Shown piece by piece: positions 24,266-32,993 of a DNA stretch of 64,000 bases (positions are counted from its first letter, which is position 1; the number at the start of each line of letters is the position of its first letter). The stretch comes from Antrihabitans spumae (GTDB taxonomy: Bacteria > Actinomycetota > Actinomycetes > Mycobacteriales > Mycobacteriaceae): positions 27,944-91,943 of the forward strand of contig NZ_JBIMSN010000090.1 in assembly GCF_043944905.1 (NCBI RefSeq), read 5' to 3'. The notes beneath the pieces were generated by a model. The model was not told the origin of the DNA. It saw only the letters and a program-made list of their open reading frames with translations, and did no database searches. The translations under genes were made by a program, and so were the position numbers.

Positions 24266-25915
24266 ATGACGAGTCCGGACGAGAAGTTGGCCGCCGCGCG
24301 CAAGGCGGCGGCCGACGCTGCCGCTGCACTGGAGGCAGCTGAGAAAGAAGCTGCCGAGCAGCAGCAGGCCCCCGCAGCCGCGCCCGCCAGCGGCGGTTCC
24401 GAGAAGGCGAAAGCGATTGCCGCGGGCTACGCGTCGGAGGGCGCTGCACTCGAGCTCGGTGCGATTATCGTCGACGGCCAGATCGATCCCGAAGCGCGAG
24501 TGCGCATTCCGCTGGCAACGGTGAACCGGCACGGCCTCGTCGCCGGCGCGACAGGAACGGGCAAGACCAAGACTCTCCAGGGTATCGCCGAGCAGTTGTC
24601 GCGCGCTGGCGTGCCCGTGGTGCTCGCCGATATCAAGGGCGACCTGTCCGGTCTGTCGCGGCCAGGGGAGGACAACGACAAGATCAAGACGCGCGCGACG
24701 GAAACCGGTGCGACCGATTGGGCTGCAGCCGGCTTCCCGACCGAGTTCGTCTCCCTCGGCACCGGCGGCATCGGTGTCCCCATCCGCGCGACCATCACCT
24801 CGTTCGGTCCGATTCTGCTGAGCAAGGTGTTGGGGCTCAACGAAACCCAGGAATCCACCCTCGGTCTGATCTTCCACTGGGCCGACACCCAGGGGCTTGC
24901 GCTGCTCGACCTGAAAGACCTGCGGTCGGTCATCCAGCACCTCACGAGCGACGAAGGCAAAGCGGACCTCAAAGGCATCGGCGGTGTCTCCTCGGCGACC
25001 GCGGGCGTCATCCTGCGTGCCCTGGTCAACCTCGAAGCCGACGGTGGCGACACCTTCTTCGGCGAGCCCGAACTCGAAACCGAGGACCTACTGCGGTCGG
25101 TCGGCGGCAACGGCATCATCACGCTGTTCGAACTCGGCGCCCAGGCAGCGCGTCCCGCGATGTTCTCGACGTTCCTGATGTGGGTGCTCGCGGACCTGTT
25201 CCAGACGTTGCCCGAGGTCGGCGACGTCGACAAGCCGAAGTTGGTCTTCATCTTCGACGAGGCGCACCTGCTGTTCAACGACGCGTCGAAGGCGTTCGTC
25301 GACCAGGTCGAGCAGACCGTCAAACTGATCCGTTCCAAGGGCGTCGGCGTCTTCTTCTGCACGCAGTTGCCGACGGACATCCCGAACGCGGTTCTCAGTC
25401 AGCTCGGCGCCCGCATCCAGCACGCGTTGCGCGCGTTCACGCCGGACGACCAGAAGGCGCTCAACAAGACAGTCCGCACGTATCCGAAGACCGATGTCTA
25501 CGACCTCGAAAAGGCGTTGACGTCCTTGGGAATCGGTGAGGCCGTCGTGACGGTGCTGTCCGAGCGCGGCGCGCCGACACCTGTTGCGTGGACTCGCCTG
25601 CGGCCACCGCGTTCGTTGATGGACACCATCGGTGCGGACGCGATCAAGGCGGCGGCGGCATCGAGCCCATTGCAGGGCAAGTACGGCCAGACGATCGACC
25701 GAGAGTCGGCCTACGAGAAGCTCAGCGCGAAGATCGCGGCGACGCCTGAAATTCAGGACGCCCCGCCGCCACCCCCCGCGCGCGAGGACAACGAACCGAC
25801 CGCGGCCGAGAAGATCATGAAAAACCCTGCGGTCAAGAGCTTTCTGCGGTCGGCAGCATCGGCTGCGGGTCGAGAGATCAGCCGCAGCATCTTCGGAACC
25901 CGTCGCAGGCGGTAG
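24266..25915 (+). CDS. HerA-like ATPase (DUF853)
   Basis: A 549-aa protein. After an Ala/Glu-rich N-terminal helix (1-60) comes a HerA/FtsK-like RecA fold: Walker A GATGTGKTKT (about residue 95), DIKGDLSGL, Walker B KLVFIFDEAHLLF (about 325) and an arginine-finger region near ARIQHALRAF. The C-terminal part is Pro-rich, then basic. DUF853 proteins act as DNA-translocating ATPases by homology; the cellular role is unknown. The M. tuberculosis homologue Rv2510c is also next to orn, as remembered. Overlapping upstream ATGs belong to the XRE frame and are rejected. Confidence 0.9.
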   Translation: MTSPDEKLAAARKAAADAAAALEAAEKEAAEQQQAPAAAPASGGSEKAKAIAAGYASEGAALELGAIIVDGQIDPEARVRIPLATVNRHGLVAGATGTGKTKTLQGIAEQLSRAGVPVVLADIKGDLSGLSRPGEDNDKIKTRATETGATDWAAAGFPTEFVSLGTGGIGVPIRATITSFGPILLSKVLGLNETQESTLGLIFHWADTQGLALLDLKDLRSVIQHLTSDEGKADLKGIGGVSSATAGVILRALVNLEADGGDTFFGEPELETEDLLRSVGGNGIITLFELGAQAARPAMFSTFLMWVLADLFQTLPEVGDVDKPKLVFIFDEAHLLFNDASKAFVDQVEQTVKLIRSKGVGVFFCTQLPTDIPNAVLSQLGARIQHALRAFTPDDQKALNKTVRTYPKTDVYDLEKALTSLGIGEAVVTVLSERGAPTPVAWTRLRPPRSLMDTIGADAIKAAAASSPLQGKYGQTIDRESAYEKLSAKIAATPEIQDAPPPPPAREDNEPTAAEKIMKNPAVKSFLRSAASAAGREISRSIFGTRRRR

Positions 25916-25916
25916 G

Positions 25917-27176
25917 TCAGTCCGCGTCGCGAGCCATCAGGTCGGCGATGGTCTCGCGGCGGACGAGTTGGGTTGCTCGCCCGCGCTGCACCGCGACGAT
26001 GGGCGGCCGACCTACGCACGTTGTTGTCGTGAAACCGTTTCGAAGAGCGCCCGTGCCCGCGACGGCCAGGACGTCGCCGGGGTGCACGTCGGCAGGCAAC
26101 GTGACGGCGACGCCCTGCTGCGGTTCGTCGCGACGCCCGACGAGCGTTGCGGTGATGACAGGTCCGGTCGGGTGCCGGTTGGCCAGGGCAACGGTGGCCT
26201 CGGAGGTCGACGGATCGGTGTTCCGTCCGCCCTCCACAGCAACGACTGTGCGATCGTCGCCGACCCCGACGACCGAGACGACCCGGTGCAGAGTGACCCC
26301 TGCGCGCGCGACGATCGACCTGCCCGGTTCGAGCGTGATCGTCGGCCGCGGAAAGCGATAGGTGGCACAGGCGCTGTCGAGTGCGTCGTCGATCGTGACC
26401 GCCAAGTCCGGAAGATGCACGGCGGTACCATTCGGCGTGCGAGGCACGGCGTGGTCACCACCCAGGACAAGTTCGGTGAGAATGGTCCCGTAATCGTGGC
26501 GCACCATATCGAGCTGTGCGACCAGCTCGTGGATTGCCGAAGCGATCGATTCGGTGTCGGACGGATGCGAGCCCAGGTGGCAATGCAGCCCAACAAGATT
26601 CAGGTTGGATTGGCGAACGGCGGCGCGGGTGGCGTCGTCCGATTCGTTGCTGTGTCGCGGTTCGGGCTGAACGTGAATCAGCACGTGCTGCGGGTTGCGC
26701 GTCGCCGCAGAGACATGGGCGATACAGGCGGGGGAGTCGACGACTATTCTGCCGACGCCGATGGCAGCTGCTGATTGTGCTTCGTCCGCCGTCATCGCAT
26801 TGCAGTGCAGGATGATCCGCTTCGGATCGACGCCGGCAGACAACGCAATCGCGAGTTCGCTCGTGGATCCGATCCCGATGGACAAGCCTTCCTCGGTTAC
26901 CCACCGCACGATCGCGCGAATGGGCAAAGCCGCTGCGGCGTAGGCGATGTCGGCTTCCGGGAAGGTCTTGCGATAGGCACGGCAACGGTGTCGGACGTCG
27001 TCTTCGTCGATCACGTGGGTCGGGGTGCCGAATTGATCTGCAATGTCTTGCAGCGCAACTCTTCCCACAGTGATGCGGCCCGACGAATCGTAGTGCGTTT
27101 CGGTCGGCCAGACCGCGTGGTCGAGTCGAGGCGACATCGCCGAATGCATCGAGGGGAACAGATCGAGCAGGGTCAC
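25917..27176 (-). CDS. Diaminopimelate-decarboxylase-like protein lacking the PLP lysine
   Basis: A 419-aa fold-type III (alanine-racemase-like) PLP enzyme relative. LysA-like segments are clear: the region after the PLP site (IVRWVTEEGLSIGIGSTSELAIALSAG), GLHCHLGSH and EPGRSIVARAG. The lysine that normally binds PLP (Y-A-x-K-A) is replaced: the sequence reads AYAAAALPIRAI. The C-terminal C-E-S-G-D motif is also changed (GRRDEPQ). It should not decarboxylate meso-DAP and may be a binding or regulatory paralogue. GTG 27176 has AAGGAG five bases upstream. Confidence 0.82.
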   Translation of the reverse strand: MTLLDLFPSMHSAMSPRLDHAVWPTETHYDSSGRITVGRVALQDIADQFGTPTHVIDEDDVRHRCRAYRKTFPEADIAYAAAALPIRAIVRWVTEEGLSIGIGSTSELAIALSAGVDPKRIILHCNAMTADEAQSAAAIGVGRIVVDSPACIAHVSAATRNPQHVLIHVQPEPRHSNESDDATRAAVRQSNLNLVGLHCHLGSHPSDTESIASAIHELVAQLDMVRHDYGTILTELVLGGDHAVPRTPNGTAVHLPDLAVTIDDALDSACATYRFPRPTITLEPGRSIVARAGVTLHRVVSVVGVGDDRTVVAVEGGRNTDPSTSEATVALANRHPTGPVITATLVGRRDEPQQGVAVTLPADVHPGDVLAVAGTGALRNGFTTTTCVGRPPIVAVQRGRATQLVRRETIADLMARDAD

Positions 27177-27314
27177 CGGGTCTCCTTGGGCGGGTCCGCT
27201 CGCAGAACGCGGGCAGGTGCGCTTACAGGACTACGCCCGGATCGAACCTCCGAACCAGATCTTGACGACGTCTTGACGCCGGACCGGCGGCGTTTGACGA
27301 AGTTTTGACGCTGC

Positions 27315-28118
27315 TCAGCCGCCGAGCTTCTTGTAGAAATTGCCCACGATCGGCGCGACGATGGCGCGCGGGCTGTACTGGCCCGCGACCGACATGCTCT
27401 TGCTGAGGATGCCCGGCACGACTCGCATCTTGTTGCGCGCCAATGCATCCAGCGAGACTCGGGCCGCCGACTCGCTGGAGGTCCAGAGGAACCCGGGAAC
27501 AACCTTGTCGACGATCGACGCTTCCGCAGGATCGGGGATCTCGGTGCGAACGGGTCCGGGGGCGAGCAGCGTGACGTTGACGCCTGTGCCTTTGAGTTCG
27601 CTGCGCAGCGACTCGGTGAAGGTGTTGGCGAAAGCTTTCGTCGCCGCGTAGGTGGCGTTGTTCGGGATCGGCATGTTGCCCGCGGCCGAGCCGGTCGTGA
27701 GAATTCCGCCCGATCCACGACTCAACATTCCGGGGAGGACAGCGAGTGTGAGGTCGTGCACGGCAACGGCATTCAGTTCGACCTGGGCCCGTTCGTAGGT
27801 GGGGTCGAGGCTGGCGACGGGACCGAAGGTCGCAATGCCTGCGTTGTTGCAGAGGATCGAGATATCTCGCTCGGCGAGCTCCGCCGACAGCGCCGAACGG
27901 GCGTCCCGATCGGACAGGTCGATCGCCCGGACCTCGACCTCGACCTTGTGCGCGGACCGTAGCTCGGCGGCGAGAGCCTCGAGCAACTCACCTCGTCGCG
28001 CAACGACGATGAGGGAATAGCCGCGGGCGGCCAATTCACGGGCGAGGGCGTCGCCGATGCCCGACGATGCGCCGGTGACAACGGCCCGGCTGTCCGCTGT
28101 TGGGGTAGGCAAACTCAT
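27315..28118 (-). CDS. cmrA: Short-chain dehydrogenase, mycolate reductase (Rv2509/CmrA-like)
   Basis: A 267-aa SDR with TGASSGIG (NADPH site), NNAG, the catalytic GSAAGN serine, YAATK (Tyr and Lys) and APGPVRTE. From memory it aligns end to end with M. tuberculosis Rv2509, for example AVAVHDLTLAVLPGM, PIPNNATYAATKAF and ARNKMRVVPG. Rv2509 reduces the 3-oxo intermediate to the mature mycolic acid, so the host probably makes mycolates. The longer frame to 28418 overlaps fadH. The 138 bp towards the DAP-decarboxylase-like gene hold repeated TTTGACG-type motifs but no gene. Confidence 0.88.
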   Translation of the reverse strand: MSLPTPTADSRAVVTGASSGIGDALARELAARGYSLIVVARRGELLEALAAELRSAHKVEVEVRAIDLSDRDARSALSAELAERDISILCNNAGIATFGPVASLDPTYERAQVELNAVAVHDLTLAVLPGMLSRGSGGILTTGSAAGNMPIPNNATYAATKAFANTFTESLRSELKGTGVNVTLLAPGPVRTEIPDPAEASIVDKVVPGFLWTSSESAARVSLDALARNKMRVVPGILSKSMSVAGQYSPRAIVAPIVGNFYKKLGG

Positions 28119-28135
28119 CCGCGCAGCGTATCGGT

Positions 28136-28177
28136 CGTGCGTCCTTTCGGAGGGCGGGCCCTCCGAAAGGACGCACG
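28136..28177 (-). terminator. Hairpin terminator of the fadH-like gene
   Basis: CGTGCGTCCTTTCGGAGGG (28136-28154) and its inverse (28159-28177), 19-bp perfect arms. It follows the fadH stop and is built like the hairpin at 41558-41605 (cgtg.gtccttt.ggagg). Confidence 0.85.
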
Positions 28178-28191
28178 AGGGCCGGAGGCCC

Positions 28192-30219
28192 CTACAGTTT
28201 TGCGGCCAGGCGCGTGCCCTGATCGATCGCACGCTTGGCATCGAGCTCGGCGGCCAGGTCGGCTCCTCCGATGATGTGCGTGCTGACCTTGGCATTCTGC
28301 AGATCGTCGAGCAGGTCTCGGACCGACTCCTGACCAGCGCAGATGACCACGTTGTCGACCTCGATGATGCGACGCCGCTCACGCTTCTCACCGAAGCTGA
28401 TGTGCAGACCCAAGTCATCGATCAGTTCGTAGTTGACGCCGCCGATCTGCTCGACGCCCTTCGCCTTGATCGCCGCGCGGTGGACCCAGCCGGATGTCTT
28501 GCCGAGGCCTTTGCCGAGCTGACCGTTCTTACGCTGCAGCAACGTGACCGCACGTGGCGACGGCGACGGCTTGGGCGTCGTGAGCGCGCCGGCAAAATCT
28601 TCTGGATTGCCGACACCCCACTCTTCCTTCCAGTCGTCGAGCTTGAGGCTGGGGGAGCCCTCGACCGTCAGGAATTCGCTGACGTCGAACCCGATGCCAC
28701 CAGCACCGATCACGGCGACCTTCTTGCCGACCGGCTTTTCTTCGCGGACCAGTTCGGCGTAGGACAGCACCATCGGGTGGTCGATGCCGGGGATCTTCGG
28801 GATGCGCGGCTTCACGCCAGTGGCGAGGACAACCTCGTCGTACTTGGCGTCGATCAGCTGCTGCACTGTGACGCGAGTGTTGAGGTGCACGGTCACACCG
28901 GTGACCTCGAGGCGACGGGTGTAGTACCGAATCGTCTCGGCGAACTCTTCTTTGCCCGGGATGCGGCGCGCGATGTCGAACTGGCCGCCGATCTTGTCGT
29001 CCGCCTCGTAGAGGTGCACGACGTGTCCGCGGTCGGCGAGGTTCACAGCCGCCGACAAACCAGCGGGCCCTGCCCCGACGACCGCGACCTTCTTGGTCCG
29101 GCGCGTCGGCAGCAACTTCAGTTCGGTCTCGTGACCGGCCTGGGGATTGAGCAGGCAGGAGACGGTCTTGTGCACGAAAGCGTGATCGAGGCAGGCCTGG
29201 TTGCAGGCGATGCAGGTGTTGATCTCGTCGGCGCGATCGGCTGCGGCCTTGTTGACCCAATGGGGGTCGGCGAGCAGTGGACGGGCCATCGAGATGAGGT
29301 CCGAATCACCGCGCGTCAGAATCTCTTCCGCTGTCTCGGGCATGTTGATGCGGTTGGACGCGCATACCGGAATCGAGACGTGCTTCTTCAGCTTCGCGGT
29401 GATGTCGACGAACGCTGCGCGGGGGACCGAGGTGACGATGGTCGGCACCCGGGCCTCGTGCCAGCCGATGTCGGTGTTGATGATCGTGACGCCGGCCTTC
29501 TCGATTTCCTTTGCCAGCGTGGTGATTTCGTCCCAGGTCTGGCCGCCTTCGACGAGATCGGCCACGGATAGGCGGAAGACGATGATGAAGTCGGGGCCGA
29601 CGGCCTTGCGCATGCGGCGCACGATCTCGACAGCGATGCGACGCCGATTCTCCGACGAGCCACCCCACTTGTCCTTGCGCTTGTTCACCCGTTCGGCGAG
29701 GAACTGGTTGATGAAATAGCCTTCACCACCCATGATCTCGACGCCGTCGTAACCTGCGATCTGGGCAAGCTTGGCGCAGTTCGCGTAGTCGTCGATGGTG
29801 GACTCGACGCCCTTGCTGGACAGCGCGCGCGGCTTGAACGGATTGATCGGCGCTTTGATGGCCGACGACGACACACTCAGCGGGTGGTAGGCGTAGCGAC
29901 CCGCATGCAGGATCTGGAGTGCGATCTTGCCGCCGGCGTCGTGGACGGCTTTGGTGATGACGCGGTGCCGGTAGGCGTCGTTTTTGTTCGTAATCTTCGC
30001 CCCGAGGGGCAATAGCCAGCCAGCACGGTTGGGGGCGTAGCCGCCGGTGATGATGAGGCCGACACCGCCGCGAGCGCGCTCGGCGAAGTACTCGGCCAGT
30101 CGCTTGGTGTCCCACGCGCGGTCTTCGAGACCGGTGTGGATCGAGCCCATCACGACGCGGTTCTTCAGCGACGTGAATCCGAGGTCGAGAGGTTCGAGGA
30201 GATTGGGGTACGTGGTCAT
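28192..30219 (-). CDS. fadH: 2,4-dienoyl-CoA reductase-like FMN/FAD/4Fe-4S oxidoreductase
   Basis: A 675-aa enzyme of the old-yellow-enzyme plus FAD type. Residues 1-330 form the FMN barrel (LQILHAGRYA, DGVEIMGGEGYFINQF). A 4Fe-4S cluster is marked by CIACNQACLD...VSCLLNP (C-x2-C-x3-C-x11-C). The FAD/NADPH part has VAVVGAGPAGLSAA and VAVIGAGGIGFDV. It would use NADPH to reduce 2,4-dienoyl-CoA in unsaturated fatty-acid oxidation, or a related enone. ATG 30219 overlaps the PadR stop, so the PadR protein probably controls it. Confidence 0.9.
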   Translation of the reverse strand: MTTYPNLLEPLDLGFTSLKNRVVMGSIHTGLEDRAWDTKRLAEYFAERARGGVGLIITGGYAPNRAGWLLPLGAKITNKNDAYRHRVITKAVHDAGGKIALQILHAGRYAYHPLSVSSSAIKAPINPFKPRALSSKGVESTIDDYANCAKLAQIAGYDGVEIMGGEGYFINQFLAERVNKRKDKWGGSSENRRRIAVEIVRRMRKAVGPDFIIVFRLSVADLVEGGQTWDEITTLAKEIEKAGVTIINTDIGWHEARVPTIVTSVPRAAFVDITAKLKKHVSIPVCASNRINMPETAEEILTRGDSDLISMARPLLADPHWVNKAAADRADEINTCIACNQACLDHAFVHKTVSCLLNPQAGHETELKLLPTRRTKKVAVVGAGPAGLSAAVNLADRGHVVHLYEADDKIGGQFDIARRIPGKEEFAETIRYYTRRLEVTGVTVHLNTRVTVQQLIDAKYDEVVLATGVKPRIPKIPGIDHPMVLSYAELVREEKPVGKKVAVIGAGGIGFDVSEFLTVEGSPSLKLDDWKEEWGVGNPEDFAGALTTPKPSPSPRAVTLLQRKNGQLGKGLGKTSGWVHRAAIKAKGVEQIGGVNYELIDDLGLHISFGEKRERRRIIEVDNVVICAGQESVRDLLDDLQNAKVSTHIIGGADLAAELDAKRAIDQGTRLAAKL

Positions 30220-30773
30220 CGTTGGGTCGGCCTTCCTTGGCTGTTGCCGAGTGCATTCAGTACTTCGTCGCACCACTGGGTGAATCCCTCTTCGACGCGA
30301 ATGCCTCCGCGTAGCACGAGGTATTGGTGCAATTCGGTTCCGGAGAGCTGCTCCGGTGCCGAAAAATCGTGTTTCTCCATCAGGCGGTAGAGGTCGAGTC
30401 GCTCGGCGTGGGTGTCGCGATGGCGGGCGACTTCGGTGCAGAGTGCTTCGATGTCGCCGTGGGCTGCGCCGCGGATCTTCACGGCAAGCTCGCCTCGTAG
30501 GACCCCGATCTCGGCGGGTTCCGCGATCCAGCGCGACAGTTCGGCGCGGCCCGATTCGCTCACGCGGTAGACCTTCTTGTCGGGGCGACCGTCTTGTGCG
30601 ACTGCCTCACCGTCGACCCAGCCTGCCTCGTCCATTCGCTTGAGGACGCGGTAGATCTGCTGGTGGGTTGCGCTCCAGAAATAGCCGATCGACTTGTCGA
30701 ATCGGCGCGCGAGTTCGTAGCCGGAGCCGGAATGCTCCGTCAACGCCACCAGAATCGCGTGCTCGAGGGCCAT
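30216..30773 (-). CDS. PadR-family transcriptional regulator
   Basis: A 185-aa winged-helix protein: HAILVALTEHSGSGYELARRF, then the recognition region QIYRVLKRMDEAGWVDGE and wing GRPDKKVYRVSESG, with a C-terminal Vir/AphA-like helical dimerisation domain. ATG 30773 (MALEHAIL) is the usual PadR start; the ORF extends 12 residues upstream without support. It is first in the operon with the FadH-like gene. Three TATGCAACTARGTGC-type repeats lie just upstream of its start. Confidence 0.9.
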   Translation of the reverse strand: MALEHAILVALTEHSGSGYELARRFDKSIGYFWSATHQQIYRVLKRMDEAGWVDGEAVAQDGRPDKKVYRVSESGRAELSRWIAEPAEIGVLRGELAVKIRGAAHGDIEALCTEVARHRDTHAERLDLYRLMEKHDFSAPEQLSGTELHQYLVLRGGIRVEEGFTQWCDEVLNALGNSQGRPTQR

Positions 30774-30786
30774 GGCGAGAAATTTA

Positions 30787-30828
30787 TATGCAACTAGGTG
30801 CCTATGCAACTAAGTGCACACTAAGTGC
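30787..30828. promoter_or_regulatory. Triple repeat operator upstream of padR
   Basis: TATGCAACTAGGTGC (30787-30801), TATGCAACTAAGTGC (30803-30817) and CACACTAAGTGC (30817-30828). The first two are direct repeats at a 16-base spacing. They lie 14 bases upstream of the padR ATG and are the likely autoregulatory PadR sites. Confidence 0.65.
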
Positions 30829-30830
30829 TG

Positions 30831-30860
30831 CGAGCGCGTCGTACCGTAGTACGACGCTCG
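30831..30860. promoter_or_regulatory. Palindrome upstream of the UMF1 transporter
   Basis: CGAGCGCGTCGTAC (30831-30844) and GTACGACGCTCG (30849-30860) are inverse except for a two-base insertion. The site ends 31 bases before the transporter ATG. It could be an operator shared by the divergent genes, or a 5'-leader hairpin. Confidence 0.5.
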
Positions 30861-30891
30861 CAAGCGTCCAGTCCAACTACGCTCCCGTGGC

Positions 30892-32220
30892 ATGAGCACA
30901 TTGCCCGCGGGCATCGGCGCAGCCGCAACCCGGCGCCAGATCGTGTCGTGGGGCATCTGGGATTGGGGCTCGTCGGCCTTCAACGCCGTCATCCTGACGT
31001 TCGTCTTCTCCGTTTATCTCACCGATGCGGTCGGCGACAATCTCGGCGGTTCGATCTCGGCGAGTACGTGGCTCGGCTGGTCGCTCGGTATCGCGGGATT
31101 CTTCGTCGCCGTGCTCGCACCGGTCAGCGGGCAACGATTCGACGCGACCGCGAAACGTAAACGCGCGCTCGGTCTGCTCACCGCTGCCACCGTCGTCGCG
31201 ATGGCGGCCATGTACTTCGTCGTCGATTCCCCCGGCTACCTATGGCTCGGATTGGCGCTGCTAGGCATCGGTACGGTGCTCTTTGCAGTCGCCGAAGTGC
31301 CGTACAACGCGATGATGCGTCAGGTCTCGACGCCGGAAACGATCGGACGAGTCTCTGGATTCGGTTGGGCGATGGGCTATTTCGGCGGCATCGTGCTGTT
31401 GCTGATCTGCTACTTCGGCTTCATAGCCGGCGACGGCGACACCCGCGGACTGTTCGGCATCAGCACCGACGGCGGCCTCAACATCCGAGTCGTCGCGCTG
31501 CTCGCGGCCGCGTGGTTCGCGATCTCGGCGATCCCGGTGCTGATCGCCGTTCCGGAAGTACCGCAGACCGACGCCGACCCCGGCGCTGCGAAGGTCGGCT
31601 TCATCGGGTCCTACAAAGTGCTGTGGCGCGACGTCCGCGAACTGTGGTCGGTCGACCGCCGGACCGTCGAGTTCCTGATCGCGAGCGCGCTGTTTCGCGA
31701 CGGTCTCGCGGGGGTGTTCACCTTCGGGGCGGTGCTTGCCGTGAACGTGTACGGCATCGCCAGTGCGGACGTGCTGCTGTTCGGCGTTGCCGCGAACGTG
31801 GTCGCTGCGCTAGGCGCTCTCGTCGCCGGTCGATTCGACGACCGGATCGGACCGAAACGCGTGATCACGGTCTCGCTGATTTCGATGCTGTTCGTCGGGG
31901 TTGTGCTGGTTTTCGTTTCCGGTCCGCTGCTGTTCTGGGTGTTCGGTCTGTTGCTGTGCCTGTTCGTCGGACCCGCTCAATCGTCGTCGCGAACGTTTCT
32001 CGCGAGGATCACACCGCCCGGACGGGAAGGTCAGCTGTTCGGTCTGTATGCGACGACCGGTAGGGCCGCGTCGTTCCTTGCGCCCGCGCTGTTCGGTCTC
32101 TTCGCGTTCCTCTTCAGCAACGACCGTGCCGGGATCCTCGGCATCCTCGTCGTTCTCGGAGTCGGTCTCGCGGCGTTGTGGCGAGTCCGTCCTCCTGAGA
32201 AGTCGCTGGAGACGAAGTAG
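30892..32220 (+). CDS. MFS transporter of the UMF1 (Atg22-like) family
   Basis: A 442-aa protein with about 12 helices. The signature WGIWDWGSSAFNAVILTFVFSVYL at the N-terminus (cut here to its recognisable part WDWGSSAFNAVI) and the GRVSGFGWAMGYFGG segment near residue 150 mark UMF1 proteins, which resemble yeast vacuolar amino-acid exporter Atg22. The bacterial substrate is unknown. It converges on the TetR gene and ends two bases before its stop. Confidence 0.88.
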   Translation: MSTLPAGIGAAATRRQIVSWGIWDWGSSAFNAVILTFVFSVYLTDAVGDNLGGSISASTWLGWSLGIAGFFVAVLAPVSGQRFDATAKRKRALGLLTAATVVAMAAMYFVVDSPGYLWLGLALLGIGTVLFAVAEVPYNAMMRQVSTPETIGRVSGFGWAMGYFGGIVLLLICYFGFIAGDGDTRGLFGISTDGGLNIRVVALLAAAWFAISAIPVLIAVPEVPQTDADPGAAKVGFIGSYKVLWRDVRELWSVDRRTVEFLIASALFRDGLAGVFTFGAVLAVNVYGIASADVLLFGVAANVVAALGALVAGRFDDRIGPKRVITVSLISMLFVGVVLVFVSGPLLFWVFGLLLCLFVGPAQSSSRTFLARITPPGREGQLFGLYATTGRAASFLAPALFGLFAFLFSNDRAGILGILVVLGVGLAALWRVRPPEKSLETK

Positions 32221-32221
32221 G

Positions 32222-32848
32222 TCAGTCCGACTTCGGACGCCAGGCGGCGATACCGAGCACGATCAGCCTCAGTTGCTTCTCCGTGCGTGTGATGATCTCG
32301 TTCTCGGAACGGTTGCCCGGCTTGCGAGCGTCGACGAATGCGCCCATCGCCTGCATCGTGGAGTTGACGAGAAGGTCCGACACCATTTCGAGGTCGTCGG
32401 TCCGCCACTCTGTCATGCCGGGTGTGCGAGCCAGGTCGACAGTGAGTTCGCGGCCGATCAGCCCGAGTTCCGCCTCGATCGCGTGGCCCACGACCGTCGA
32501 GCCGCCGAAGCGTTCGCGGTAGAGAAATCCGAAAAGATTGCGATTGGCGTCGACATGTCTTGCCAGGATCTCGAGGGACAGTCGCGCGTTCGCCATCGCG
32601 GACAGATGTCTGGTTTCCCGTAGCGCAACCCGTAGCGCACGCATGCCGTCGTCGACGAGTGCGAGGCCGAGTTCGTCCATCGACGTGAAATGGCGATAGA
32701 AGGCAGTCGGAACGATGCCGGCAGAACGGGCGATTTCACGCAGGCTGACGTTCGCGAAACCGCGGTCGCCTGCCACTTCGAGTGTGCCGTCCAGCAGCGC
32801 GCGGCGCGTCTGCTCTTTACGTTCGGCCCGGGATTGCACCTCAGTCAT
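32222..32848 (-). CDS. TetR-family regulator of the desaturase operon
   Basis: A 208-aa TetR protein: HTH at residues 10-55 (RRALLDGTLEVAGDRGFANVS, IVPTAFYRHFTSM), then a helical ligand domain. It is divergent from the ferredoxin-reductase/desaturase genes with a 24-bp palindrome between them, the same arrangement as fatty-acid-sensing DesT in Pseudomonas. It probably senses acyl-CoA and represses desaturation; this is inferred from arrangement. ATG 32848 (MTEVQSRAERK) is preferred over 32872. Confidence 0.88.
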   Translation of the reverse strand: MTEVQSRAERKEQTRRALLDGTLEVAGDRGFANVSLREIARSAGIVPTAFYRHFTSMDELGLALVDDGMRALRVALRETRHLSAMANARLSLEILARHVDANRNLFGFLYRERFGGSTVVGHAIEAELGLIGRELTVDLARTPGMTEWRTDDLEMVSDLLVNSTMQAMGAFVDARKPGNRSENEIITRTEKQLRLIVLGIAAWRPKSD

Positions 32849-32951
32849 GGCATAGAGCGTACAACCGTGCACATTTGTCCTCGGAGAGTATGTGTAACTC
32901 GGATCACGAAAGTTCCTGTTGACAGCCCTACCTATCGAGGTGCGACACTAG

Positions 32952-32975
32952 TTCAGTGCACGTACGTGCACTGAA
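32952..32975. promoter_or_regulatory. 24-bp perfect palindrome, TetR operator for desaturase genes
   Basis: TTCAGTGCACGT (32952-32963) is followed directly by its exact inverse (32964-32975). The site ends 18 bases before the reductase ATG at 32994, so a bound repressor would block transcription or initiation. Probably the operator of the divergent TetR protein. Confidence 0.82.
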
Positions 32976-32993
32976 AACTCGAGGAGCCAGCCC

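Noticed and set aside
28057..29571. A 504-aa plus-strand ORF
   Set aside because: It is antisense to the FadH-like gene, has no domain, and its Asp/Val/Gly/Arg bias is the shadow of GC-rich codons.
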